Of a stretch of 64,000 bases of DNA, positions 1-11,153 are shown piece by piece. The notes beneath the pieces are model-generated. The model ran no database searches and was not told where the DNA came from. It saw nothing but the letters and a program-made list of their open reading frames with translations. The DNA lies in the NCBI RefSeq assembly GCF_000687475.1, contig NC_057316.1, forward strand, positions 7,192,001 to 7,256,000, in the 5' to 3' direction. Each line of letters starts with the position of its first letter. The stretch's first letter is position 1. The position numbers and the translations under genes were made by a program. Source of the stretch: Ustilaginoidea virens (Eukaryota; Ascomycota; Sordariomycetes; Hypocreales; Clavicipitaceae).

Positions 1-3000
1 AGATGGGCATGAGCCGCTCGCCCACGGCGCACAGCATCTCGCCCTGACCGTCCTGGCGTCGCACCTTTTCCAGCAGAGCCGTCGGCTCGGCATCAAACTC
101 AATCTTGTGCCGGGAGACATATCTGGCTGCCCAGTTCACGAACCGCGACAGGTGAAAGGGCAACTCTGGGCGGCCGCCCTCGGCCATGACCTTGCACACT
201 CGGTGAATATAGTACGAGGCGGCCGTTTCCAAATCCCGAATGCCCGCGACTTGTGCTTGGTCAAGCTGCCCAGGCGCAAACCTGCTGGAAACCTCGTCGG
301 CCGGCATGAGATCGATTCTGGGCAGCAGTTCCCAGACCCAGTTGTCGGGGATTTCCGCCGCGGCGTCCCCGTCGTCCTCGTCGGCCGATCCGATGGTGCG
401 GAAGGCGAGCGACTCCCACTCTGCTATGGGGGCGAGTGAGCGGCCGTCTCCCTGTCTTGCGAAGACGGCGACGCTGACTTGCATACGACCACCCTTGACG
501 TCGTACTCCAGCAAACGCGTGACAATGTCGAAGCGCTGTTTCGGGTTGGCCGGGATGTTGTTGGAGATGCGGAAGCGGCTTATGTAGTTTGGCATTTGCG
601 CCGGCCTTTTCCCGTCCTCCGTCTTCTGGAGGGGAGCGCCTCCTTGAAGAAAGCCGTCGATTGTTGGCGGGTCGACGGTGACGTGGGAGCCATAGGGGCC
701 CGGTTGCCACTGGGCGGCACCGAGATCACGAAGCCGATGCTCCAACACGGTGTACCCGTGACCTTCGAAAAAGCGCACCGAGTTGCGGAACGTTGGGCCG
801 TATCGCGTGGCCCTCACGCCGGCTTCCTCGTAGCTCCGGACAATGTCGTGCTCGATCAGGCTAGCGGTTGTGTCCACGTCACGCAAGCCAGCTTGTAGCG
901 TCGGGGTTGCGGTCGTCATGTCTTCCATCTCGGGCTCTATCCGACCATACGCATGCACACTCCATCCCGTGGTCTCTGACCACGATGAGATTGCAAAGGA
1001 CCAAATCGTTGATGAGAAAGCGTCGGTGCCTATCGCCATTGGCCAAAGCCGTGTGACCAACTCCACCGTCTGTTCTTCCTCCATCTCCAGCCGTGCAACG
1101 ACGTGGAAATCCTGAATGAGGAGAGACGCCGCTGGAGCGGCCAAGGTCCGTCTGGCGGCCTCGATAGCGCAGGACATGTATCCCGTCATGGGGAAGATGA
1201 CGGCGCCAGCCACGACGTGATCCCGAATCCACGGCATTTCGTCGAGGGTGAAGACTTGTCTGTAAATCCGCTGGTTACCTCCCGTGGCAGCCATCTTTCT
1301 CCCGAGCAGAGGATGGAAGGGCTCTCCAGGGAAAAGCGCTTCGTGGGTGGCCCGAGGCCTGACCTCGTAGCTTACAGACTTGTCCCATGCGTAGGCCGGA
1401 AGACCGGTGACGACATGGGCGTTGTGCATATCTGTCTGGTTGACCTGGCCGAGCTGTATCGGAACACCTCCAATGTTGAAGAGGGATCCTGCGAGGTTCA
1501 TGAGGGAATCCATGGCATTGGATCCACGAAGAAGCGAGGCGAGATAGGTGAAGGACGAAGCGGCTGGCTGCCCTCGACTGGTCTGGACCGACTCGACGGT
1601 TTGCTTTATCGGATTCTTCAGAGCAGCATGCGGGCCGACTTCCAGGAGAATGCTCGGAACAGAATCTCTGGCCGCACCCCCTGTCGACGACTTGCCGCTC
1701 TTTGGGCTGAACATGGTTTGGATGGCGTCTGCAAACCTGACAGGCTGGACCAGGTTCCTGACCCAGTACGACGCGTCGAGGTTGTCGACGCCCGGCTCCA
1801 GCGCGCGTCCAGTAACAGCGGAGATGAAGACGGGGCGGGAATCACCCTCGTCCCCGTGAGCGCTCGGCGGTGAGTGTCCCTTCAGAGCAACGAACGGCTT
1901 GATGGCTCGCAGATAATAGTCGGCCACCTCCTCCATGTGCCGCGAGTGATACGCCACCTGTACTTTGAGCTTGCGGGCGAACAGGCCGCCCCGCTCCGCG
2001 GCCTTGTGGATGGCATCGATGGCGGGTTGGTCCCCCGAGATGGTAACGCTGCTGGGACTGTTGATGGCAGCGACAGTGGCATAGTGGCCATCTGCATGGT
2101 CCTGCACCAGCTTCTCGGCCTCGTGGGAACCGACGCCGACGGCCAACATGGCGCCTCTGCGGCTCCGGCTGCCAGCCAGAATAGCAGCTGCCTGTCCACG
2201 GAAGTACGCAACAGCGATGGCCGCCTCGAACGCGATCAAGCCAGCCGCGAAAGCAGCGGCTATCTCTCCGCTCGAGTGGCCAGTGACCATGGTCGGCTTG
2301 ACACCCCAGCTCTGGAGGAGCATGACCAGGGCGATCTGCACAGCGGTACAGGCTGGCTGGCTGATCTCGGCATCATTGACGAGCGAATCTGCTTCCGACT
2401 TGCTGAGCTCTTCAGTCAGGGACCATGGCGCTCCCAACGCGCGGAGCTGCGCCTCTGCCGTGTCCATGGCCTCGCGGAAAACTTTGTATTGGCCGAGACC
2501 AGAAGCCATTTGGGCATACCTGTTTTTCTACTTGTCAGCAAGTCCTTCTATACTATTTTATTTTGCTATTTTATTTTATTTTATTTTTTTAATTCCAAAC
2601 CGCCAACGACCGGGACCTGATCCGGAGAGAGAGCAGGGGTTTTTTTTTTTTTGTTTTCTTCCACGTACTGTGCACCTTGCCCTGTAAAGGCAAAGGCGAG
2701 ATTCTGGTCCTTGGCACGGCTAGGCTTGGATGTTGACAGTTTGTCCTGAAGTGCGGCTACCGAATCGGCTACAACAGAGACGCGGTGCGGAAAGTGTGAG
2801 CGGCGCTGACCGAGGGTGTAGCTGAGATTCCGCATAAAGTCTCTGGATTCGGGGGTGTCGTCGAGATACTCGCCAAAGGAGGCGCAGTAGGAAGCGAGAC
2901 TCTTTTCTGACCGCGCAGAGAGCACGAAGAGTTGAGGACGGCCGGACTGGTCGGCGCGGTTGCTGCCATGGCCGTTTGTGCCGTTGATGTGATGGCCGCC

Positions 3001-4810
3001 TGTGCCGTTGGTGTGATGACCATTTGTGCCGTTAATGTAATGGATGCCGTTGGCGCCGCTGCCGTTTACACCATTCGTGGCTGAGACGGCACCGTCGGTA
3101 CCGTGAACGTCATCTTTTGTCCCGTTTGTCCCGTTGGTGCCAGCCGTGCCATTGGATATCCGGCCCCGGGATGTCCATGGCGCCGCGTCCTCCAGGATAA
3201 TGGCAGAGTTGCTGCCGCCAAAGCCTGCCGTCGGGTTAGTCCACGTCGCCCATGCGCCCACACACCGGGAGCCCAAGAGAAGCATCAGGCAGGCCGGCCC
3301 AGGGAACGGCTGGTACGTTTGGCGTCACTCACCAAAGTTTGTCACCAGGACTCGTTTGAGCTCGTTTTCCGGCCAAGGAATCGGGCTCGAGGTCACCTTG
3401 AGTCTGTCTTGTCCTGGAATTTTGGGATTCATCTTTTCAAACCCAGCGGTTGGTAGAACTACGCCTTTTTCAATCATCAAGACAGCCTTGACGATGGCGA
3501 GAACACCACTCGCCCCCTCTAGGTGGCTGCAGAACGAGTCAGCGATACGCCGAGCAAAGAGGACGTCGTGATGGATACTTGCCCAAAGTTGGATTTTACA
3601 GATCCAATGTACAGGGGGTTTGACGACGTGCGGTCCTCGGCCAAGACGGCAGCAAAGGCACCAGCTTCGATGGGATCCCTTGGCAAGTTTCGCAAACGTT
3701 AGTTGACGGTCCAGGAAAAGAAAGAAAGAGAGAAGCAACATACCCGGCTGCTGTGCCAGTTCCATGGCCCTACAGAGAAAAAAAAATCAAAATCAAAAGG
3801 TTAGCCACACTCTCGTCCCGCTCCAAAACAAAGAAAAAGCTTCTATGGATATTCATTTTTTTTTTTTCATAGGGGGGGGGCCGCACTTCAACAACAGGGG
3901 TCTGGCGAGGATCCAGCCCAGCCTTGTCATGCACCATGCGCAGCAGCTTGCGGTGTGCCGCGCCGTTGGGCATGGTGATTCCCTCGGCCCTCCCTCCGTG
4001 GTTGCACGCCGAGCTGCGGATGACGGCGCGGATGGGATCGCCGTCGCGAAGGGCATCGTCGACGCGCTTGATCAGCAGGCAGGCGGCGCCCTCGCCGCGG
4101 CCAAAGCCCGCGGCCTTTTCGTCGTACGAGTACGACCTGCCGTGCGTCGACAAGGCGCCCATCTTGTCGAGGGTGAGCCAGCCGCCGGGCGTCAGGGACA
4201 GGGCCGCCGCTCCGACAAAGGCGGCGCTGCACTCGCCGTTGCTCAGGGCGGAAACGGCCTGGTGGGCGGCGTACACGCTGCTCGCGCAGGCGGCGTCGAC
4301 GGCGACGCTGGGCCCGTCAATGTCGAAAAAGTACGATATCCGGTTCGCCACCATGCACGGGCCGATGCCGGTCGCCGAGAAGGTGTTTGCGGCGTGGTGG
4401 TCCTCGCCCAGGCGCTGCGAGTACTCGTGCTGCCCGGCCCCGACAAACACGGCGGTCTTGGTGCCGGCCAGGTCGAGCAGCGACTTGCCCGCGTCCTCGG
4501 CCGCCTCGAGGGCGCACTCGAGCATCAGCCGGTGCTGCGGATCCGAGGCGCGCGCCTCCTCGGCTCTCATGTGGAAGAAGGCGGCGTCAAAAGCGTGCAC
4601 GTCGTCGGGGAGGAAGTGAGCGCCCTCGGCGCGGTAGGTGCCCGACTTGTCATGGTCGCCTGGTTTCCAAAACGCCTTGTGGTCGTACCTGTTCCGGGGG
4701 AACTCGCTCCACGCAGACTTGGCCTGCTCCAGGAACTCCCAGAGCCCCTTCCCTCCGATGCCGGGAGCGCGGTACGAAAGGCCAATGACGGCAATGGGGG
4801 TCGCCTCCAT
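1..4810 (-). CDS. Highly reducing type I polyketide synthase (5' part; KS-AT-DH visible, C-terminus outside window)
   Basis: Iterative HR-PKS that would build a reduced polyketide chain in the cytosol. Inferred exons on the minus strand are 4810-3887, 3769-3744 (26 nt), 3678-3583, 3526-3333, 3224-2669 and 2519-1, all in consistent phase, giving at least 1438 residues. The KS domain occupies about residues 5-425 with the full catalytic triad: Cys175 in DAACASS, His310 in HGTGTAAG (micro-exon) and His350 in NFGHLEGASG. An Asn-Gly-Thr-rich linker follows. The AT domain has its nucleophile Ser681 in GHSSGE. The DH domain has His1033 in the HxxxGxxxxP motif and Asp1220 in the DGFLQ context. The sequence reaching the edge resembles the start of the HR-PKS methyltransferase region. 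KS reads DAACASS where DTACSSS is usual. MT, ER, KR and ACP cannot be seen. The start ATG lies just before the KS N-terminus, as is normal. Intron 3 is of the GC-AG type. Confidence 0.95.
2875..3175 (-). repeat. Asn-Gly-Thr-rich low-complexity linker inside the PKS (KS to AT)
   Basis: Within exon 5 of the PKS, roughly residues 430-500 repeat NGT, NGTNG, HHTNGT and HHINGTNG units. This is degenerate tandem coding DNA between the end of KS and the KS-AT linker. Such Asn/Gly/Thr linkers are common in HR-PKS proteins, so it is taken as real coding sequence and not a hidden intron. The reading frame stays open across it. Confidence 0.7.
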
Positions 4811-4813
4811 GTT

Positions 4814-4845
<32 letters not shown>

Positions 4846-7192
4846 TTTCTTTTTATTTTTCAAAAGGGCTATCGGGGGTCTGTGAAAGTGACGGAGAGAA
4901 AAGAAGCTGGGGAGAGAAGATGCGCAAAAGACAGCCGGCGTTGATGGCTCTCACTCAGGCTTGCTCACCGGTCGTCTATATAGGTATGTATGTTGGCAAA
5001 TATGACCCGCGGGGAGTCGAACCGTGATTGAAACGCTTCTCGTGAAGAGCTTCGGCCACAGCACCCCTGCTTATTCGCCGACTCGGTTTACTGTAGGGAA
5101 TCCTACATGGGGTCCGGAATCCAGGAATAAGTACAAGCAGGCTACTGATATGATATTCTTTATGGATGGGCAAGGGGGAACAAAAAAAAAATGAGGGGGT
5201 GGGCGCAAAACAAGACATGCATTGCGTGCGTCGTTTGATCCTTTGGCAGCTGTCACGTCAGCCTGCAAGTCAGACAGATGAGAGTTGAGCAAATAGGTTC
5301 GTCGTAAAACCCGAGACGATGTCGAAGCTCAGCCGGCCGGCGGCGACCTGGGTCCAATATCGGACTGTCAGGGTCAGGTCAGCAGGCATATCAGCAACGT
5401 CAACCGTTGCAAGTCAGCATGCAGCTGTGGTGTAGCCGACCATGGGTGAGGCAAACGGCGGCCCGTGCAAGTGGCCACGTGCCGGGACGCACCACAAAGC
5501 AAAGCAAAGCAACAGTGCCAAGCGTTTGACGCGGAAGAAAAGAACGGTCCAAGAGGTTCTTCCATGGCAAGGCCCGTCGCAACGCATGTGTGGCCTCTTA
5601 CTGATCGGTCCAGTTTCGACGCTGGGGGATGCAGAGTTAAACAGAGTTCTTGGAACGGTAGCCTCGGAGACGCCACCGTTGGAACCATCCGGGGTTTGGG
5701 CGTTAAACTTGAAACCTGCGGGAGTCGTCATTACTGTAGAATATCAATAAATGAGACAGTCCGTACTCCGTACAACGTGCCGACAACCAAGACAAAGTGC
5801 AGAATCGGGGATTCGGTGCGGGAGCGGAGGTCCCATCAAGGTCGAACGGGGGGGGACGGAGCGGCGTCAACGGTGACATCAGTAACATCATGGCCGTGCC
5901 GCCGCGCAGCATCATGGCCTCCTCGTGGGTGAAGGCCAGGTGGACGTAACGCGCAGTCCGCCGTCGCACCACGTGATGGCAAACAATCAAAAAATGCTGG
6001 TTTGGTGGCGACACGGCAACGTGGTGAAGCGGGAAGCCCCAAGTAACCCGGACCCCACCGAGCGGCACTGCTCATCCGTGATTGGCTCCTGTCGGAATCG
6101 CCGCGTTCGTCAGGGGCAGGGGCAAGGCATCATAACGACCGGTAGCGGCCCCACTTTTCCCTGGCGCCACCATTGCGTTGCCGCACTCCGGAGTACCATG
6201 TACTTGTGCTCCGTACATATAACGGCGGCCCACACATGATAAGAGAGGGCATATGATTAGCGTTTTAAACCTCTGACTGCCCTTTCTCTCTCGAAAATAG
6301 TTCCAATTACAGTAATATGAGAAGTGTTACCTATAGTATGTACTCCCCGCGCACGCTACGAAAAAATCGGGCACCCCTTGGCCGTAGGCATCAGCCCCTG
6401 GATCATTCGGTTGCGTCTGGGCCATCAGCCTGAATATGTGACGAGTACAACGAGTGCAACCAGTACGACGCAGGCACCAGGCAGTCGAGTCAGCGTCCGG
6501 CCTTTGCGGCCCAAGCAGGATGCATTCAAACCGTCGGGGTGATTATTTCCCGTGATTAGGGCGAACGGCCTGGTCGGTGCTTGATTGCGCAGGCTGCAGC
6601 CAACAGGTGTTAGGCGTGGTTATAGCAGGGATAAATCACGAGCAATCCGTCCCAAACTCCCCACATGCACCGGAATTACCCGGTCTGAAAGCCTTCACTC
6701 AACCATAGGGGTCAGGGGGGTTGAAGCTAGTAAGAAAGCTAGTAAGATGATCCCCTCTTACCTTTTGGTCATCATGGCACCACCAGCCCCTTCACAGCTG
6801 GTCCACCCAGCAGGGGTAAGCCCCTGTCGTCAGCCCAGGCACGTGCCCCGCCGCGGAGTAACTTAGGCACCTGGTAGTTGCATACCTGCCGGCCCGGGAC
6901 TATTGGGCGCTGCAGCTGCACCCCCTGGCGGCCAGACAGCATGCCACAACCAACATTGCCAGCTGGAGATGCAAATGTGTTCCCCTCTGCACAGCTTCAG
7001 TCCTGATCGGTTTTTCCTCCTTGCTTCTTTGTTCCCATCCGGAAATGCGTATTTTCCGGGCCCCAGTCGCGAGACCACCCTCTGCACAGCTTCACTCTTG
7101 CTCGGGTTTTCCTTCTTGCTTCTTATCCTCCCCCACAACCTCAACCCGACATCGTCAGAACCGCGGCGTCAAAGAGTCGCTGCAGCTTCGAC
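4811..7192. other. Intergenic region between the divergent PKS and RTA1-like genes
   Basis: No gene is supported here. The PKS-proximal end has a (CTTT)n tract directly upstream of the start codon, which would lie in the 5' leader. A tRNA-like string near 4996-5070 does not fold into a tRNA. One copy of the exact motif GTACTCCGTAC occurs at 5763-5773, and a diverged copy of a dispersed element sits at about 6125-6320. Control elements for the PKS and the RTA1-like gene should be in this interval, but none is identifiable by eye. Confidence 0.5.
6125..6320. mobile_element. Diverged copy of a small dispersed element (copy A)
   Basis: This stretch shares blocks, in the same order, with the sequence at about 56635-56830. 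One block is CGACCG followed by a gapped GCGGCCCC-CTTTTCCCTG string (6138-6161). A second is CTGCCC followed by T/C-rich DNA, ATAGT, then AGTAATA (6277-6318). The middle portions differ but both contain GCGGC and ACACA strings. No coding capacity or clear terminal inverted repeat is visible. It is best read as an old non-autonomous element, but this rests on eye alignment only. Confidence 0.4.
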
Positions 7193-8357
7193 ATGGCCGG
7201 AGACCCTGGTGATTAAGTCCCCCTTGCCTCGCAGAGACCTTTCCCCCCCTCTCCCCCTCCGGACCAAGCAGGACCAAGGTGTTGACGTGCTCCCCCCCTC
7301 CCCAGTTCTCTACAGCCTTTTCGTCTACGCGCCCAACCAAGCCGCGCCCATCTTCTTCTCCCTCGCTTTTGCCCTCTCGGCAGCCGGTCACATCTGGCAG
7401 TGCATGTGAGCATTTCCTCATCAACCTCGCTCCCTCTCCCCCCCACCTCCCCAAACCCCACGCAGGCTGCCGCTCACCAGGACAAAGCCGGTATAAGAGC
7501 TTCAAGCTCGTCGGACTGCATCCCTTCTGCGCCGTCCTCTTTACAGCCGGGTACGCTCTGCGGGAGTACGCATCCAAAAACTACCTATACAGCGACAGGA
7601 ACCTCATTATCTTCATTGTCAGCCAGGTGCTCATCTACATTTGCCCGTCAGTTCAGCCCCCCTCCCCCCTCGGACCCGCTCCCTTGCAGCCGCGCGCTAA
7701 CTCGGCAACTACGGCAGCCCCCTGCTAGAGCTCGCCAACTACCATGTGCTTGGGCGGGTGCTTCGGTACGTGCCGCACCTGGCCCCCCTACCCCCCCGGG
7801 CGGTTCTCGCCACGTTCGGCAGCCTCATGGCGCTCGTTGAGGCGCTCAACGCCGTCGGCGTGTCGCTCAGCTCCAACCCCTCGTCGGACGCGGACCAGCA
7901 AGACCTGGGGGGCCGCCTGACCGTGGCCGCTCTGGCCATCCAGCTGGCCCTTATTGTCATCTTTGCCGCCCTGGCGGGGCTCTTCCACCGTCGCTGCGCG
8001 AGGGCCGGGCTGCTCGGCGGCGGCGTGGCGGCCACCCTCGCCGCGCTGTACGCGAGCATGGCGCTCATCCTGGCGCGCTGCGTCTACCGCCTGGTGGAGC
8101 ACGCGGGCAGCACGGCCGTGGACATTACCGACCTGGAGAGCATGCGGTCGCTAAGCCCGCTCCTGCGCTATGAGGCCTACTTTTACGTCTTCGAGGCCAG
8201 CCTAATGCTGGCCAACTCGGTGCTGTGGAACGCCTGGCACCCCGGACGGCTGCTGCCCGGGACGGCCGGCGTGCACCTGTCGCCGGACGGGGAGACGGAG
8301 TACACGGGCGCGCAAGAGGACGGGCAGCGGCTGAGGAAAAGGTGGTTTGCTCGCTGA
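7193..8357 (+). CDS. RTA1-like multi-pass membrane protein
   Basis: Member of the fungal RTA1 family (seven-TM lipid-translocating/stress-resistance proteins; substrate unknown here). Inferred exons are 7193-7208, 7306-7405, 7488-7646 and 7718-8357, giving 304 residues, typical for the family. The short first exon encodes MAGDP and joins in phase to VLYSLFVYAPNQAAP, the usual N-terminal RTA1 pattern. Family-like strings follow: HIWQCIRYKSF across intron 2, AGYALREYA, and CPPLLELANYHVLGRVL across intron 3, which strongly supports those junctions. Several hydrophobic segments of about 20 residues follow, and the C-terminus is charged. The start is the least certain part because it depends on a 16-nt exon. 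It lies between PKS and NRPS-like genes, so a role in self-protection is possible but unproven. Confidence 0.85.
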
Positions 8358-8934
8358 CGCCGTGCGTTCCGTCTGGCAAGGAGCAAGAGGTTCGTCTCGG
8401 TCCGTTTGGCGAGGAGCAAGAGGCCGTTTCGGGAGCCAGGCGGCTAAAGCGTATATTCTACTCGGGCTTCTTACCGGCAGCAGCTGGGCTGTTGGTTGTT
8501 ATCGAGCTATTTGATACAGTTCAATAGAGTGCACGGTGAAGAGGTTGCTAGGGGCTGTACGGAGTAGCCATGCTAGCTGTCGAATGTCGCGTTATCGTTT
8601 GGAGGAGATGATTAAGGGTGCCGCTACGTTTGAATTTCGTTGTGTGCATGCATCTCCTCTTCTTCTCGGCCCGAGGTGAAAACAGAGACTAGACAGCCCC
8701 CAGATCAGCAGATATCGCGCCACCCTCGGATCTAACTAAGCACCCCACGCAGCGGCGTGCGCGGTCCCCATTCGCACGCAGGAAAAGTGAAGTCGAAAGC
8801 ATTGCACGCGCTATCCTGTACAATATCAAAGAAGAAAAGCAGAAGGAGAAGAAGAAGAAGAAGAAGAAGTAGAAGTAGTAAAAATACAGGAGGTAAAAAG
8901 AGGCAAGAAAACAAAAGAATGCCACACACCCCCG
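8358..8934. other. Convergent intergenic region
   Basis: This is the 3' space between the RTA1-like gene and the bZIP-like gene. It contains a GAA-rich microsatellite at about 8830-8875 and one GTACGGAGTA motif at 8557-8566. No gene is seen. Confidence 0.5.
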
Positions 8935-9833
8935 TCACTCCGAGTCGCGGCCCGAGTCGTGGCTAGAGCCGTCGGCGTCGTCGTCCGCCAGGCGCGGCAT
9001 CCTGCCGTACGTGCGCCTCATCGCGGCCAGGTACCTGCACACCTGGTGATTCTCCCTTAGAAAGCCCGCCTTGACGCCCAGCCTGTACAGCACCTGCACG
9101 TCCTTGATCGACCGCTCCGCCTGGCACGGCGGCTGCACGGCGTCCTGCCCGCAAAGAGTCAGCCCCGCCATCCGCCACGGCAGCGACAACAAGAGCGCAA
9201 AGTTGAGACGAAGAAAAAAAAAAAAAAAAAAAAAAAGAACCGGCCCGGGGCCGCACGGGCGCGCCTACCTGGGCAATCGGCCCGACCAGCCGCGGCGGCG
9301 AGCAGCTGCGGTACGGCAGCGCCGCCGGCGCGGAAACCAGCCCGGCGGGCGCAAAGTCCAGGCTCAGCTGCCACGGGGGCGCCGGCGCGTCGACGAGGCA
9401 CGCCACCGCCGGCGGGAGCAAGCACTCGGGGTACGGGGGCGACGGCAGCCCGGCCGGCGGCGCGCCCACGAGGCCCTGCAGCAGGGCGGCGTCGGGCAGG
9501 CCAGGCGGCGCGCGTTTCTGCCGCTGTCCTGGGCGCGCGGGGTCAGTCCGTGGGGGGGGGTCAGGTTTCAACGTGCGGGTGTTGTTGGGTTGTTGGGTTG
9601 TTGGGCTTAGGGGGGGGGGGAGGGTAAGCGCAGGGGGCTAGTTTACTTCGGCGCTGCTGCGACTCGCGGTTCTGCCGGCGGCGTCGCTCGCGCGACTCCT
9701 GGCTGGGCGGCGTGGCGCGCTGGACGGGGCGGCTTCGCGCGCGGTCGGGGTCGAGAGGCAGGTGCGGCGGGGGCAGCAGCAGCAGGGACGGCGGCAGAGC
9801 TGCTTCGGGCGACGGGTGCGGAGGACAAGCCAT
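8935..9833 (-). CDS. Small protein with bZIP-like basic region, putative transcription factor
   Basis: Inferred exons on the minus strand are 9833-9647, 9528-9269 and 9144-8935, giving 218 residues with matching phases. The junction of exons 1 and 2 builds an Arg-rich basic region, RRRRQNRESQQRRRQRQK, at about residues 51-68. Its N-x2-S-Q-x3-R spacing resembles the DNA-contacting helix of fungal bZIP proteins. Prolines follow at once (RAPPGLPDAA), so no canonical leucine zipper is visible. The C-terminal half carries a helical-looking KDVQVLYRLGVKAGF segment and an acidic end. Its place beside PKS and NRPS-like genes would suit a pathway regulator, which is inference. Introns contain a long A run (intron 2) and G runs (intron 1). 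The start is the first ATG in frame after a stop-rich leader. Confidence 0.65.
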
Positions 9834-11153
9834 GGCGCCGGTGCGGTGAAGAGGGAGGGCAACCGCAAGGACAGGACGAGGGCCGGAGAAAATAAAAAAT
9901 AAAAAAATCCAGACTCGATAAAAATACCAGGGGGGGAACCTTCTTAGACGAGGCACGTGAGGGCGGCTCGCACAGGACTGGGGGGGGGGGGCCGGGCACG
10001 ACGGCGCGGCCGGCCTGGATGGCTGGGTAGGCGGCGATTGCGCCCCCGGCGATAGGGCTTTCGGGGGACAATGCATTAGAGTTTGGCGGGGTAGGCAGGG
10101 GCCACCCCTGCCGGGCCCTGCTGATCTCCCGGATCCCATTTGAACCCAGCCGCGGACCTGCACAGCGCTTGCGTCGTCGCCGGTTTCCTCCCAGGGGCCG
10201 TTGGGAAGCGATATAGAAAAGTGGAGAATCCATCCAAATTAGCCAGATCGATCCAACCCTCATACACTACTATTTTAGCCCCATGCCGACGGAATTATTT
10301 CAGGGCCCGCAAGTGACATCACGCATCCGCCGCCCAGCCTGGCTGCCTGGGGCCGTGCGGCTCGACGCTGCGACGGCCCGGCCGGCGTTGCCCATGAAAC
10401 GCTTAATAGATTCTTATCACGGCGCAAAGCTCTTATATTTCTTCTTGGCTGCAGAGGGCCCGGGCAATGGAGCCCTGACTTATCGTTTGCAGGCGCCGCT
10501 GCGCTGCCCCGATGTGGCTGTGCATGCGGCGCATCTACCGTGCGATGCTATCAGGAAGCGTGCAGAAGATATAGTAATACATATTAACAGAAGATCAACG
10601 AGGCCCCGGCTGACCCGATACTCGGTTGTGCCAGCTATTCATAGTGGGAAGAGGGGTTTCCCCAAGGGGCTACTGTTCCCTCGGTTACATGAGCCACATT
10701 CCAGCCGGACATGTCCGATAGCACGCACGAAATCCACCGACATCCCCGGCAATAGATGCTGCGTGACAACGCCATGACGTCAAGCGGGTGTCGGACGGGA
10801 GCACAGCTGGCTGCTCCGTGCTGCAAACCAGCTCAGCACTGGCACTGTACACGCGCGGGTCAGTCACTGCAAGTGGGGCACGGCCCTCTTGCTTGTCGGG
10901 TCAAGCTGCAGTGGCAGTGGGCAGTTTGGCTGCCAGCTGGCGGCTGGCAGCCGGCAAGTCGCTCGACAGCTGAAGCCTCTGACTTGCACGTGGATCCGTC
11001 ACGGCTGGAGGAGACAGTTGATACATACCAGATGCGTCATGAATAAACTGACCGTCCATGCTGCCTACCACATGCTCCGCGACTAGATTTGCGTCAACAT
11101 CGCCCACGACCACATCACCGCCATCACCGCCATCCACGGCATCCCAGCCGCCA
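9834..11153. other. Intergenic region, bZIP-like gene promoter and NRPS-like gene 3' end
   Basis: No gene is supported. The interval holds poly-G runs near 9980 and the likely promoter of the bZIP-like gene. I looked just downstream of the NRPS-like stop for a thiolation domain or a further exon and saw none. Confidence 0.45.

Noticed and set aside
3764..4885. Plus-strand 373-codon open frame
   Set aside because: It is antisense to PKS exon 1 and ends in Phe/Leu-rich translation of T-rich repeats.
4996..5070. tRNA-like sequence on the minus strand with a good B-box (GGTTCGACTCC) and an A-box-like TGGCCGAAGC
   Set aside because: The spacing between boxes is about nine bases too short, the acceptor arms do not pair, and the T-stem has two mismatches. 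At best it is a tRNA-derived remnant.
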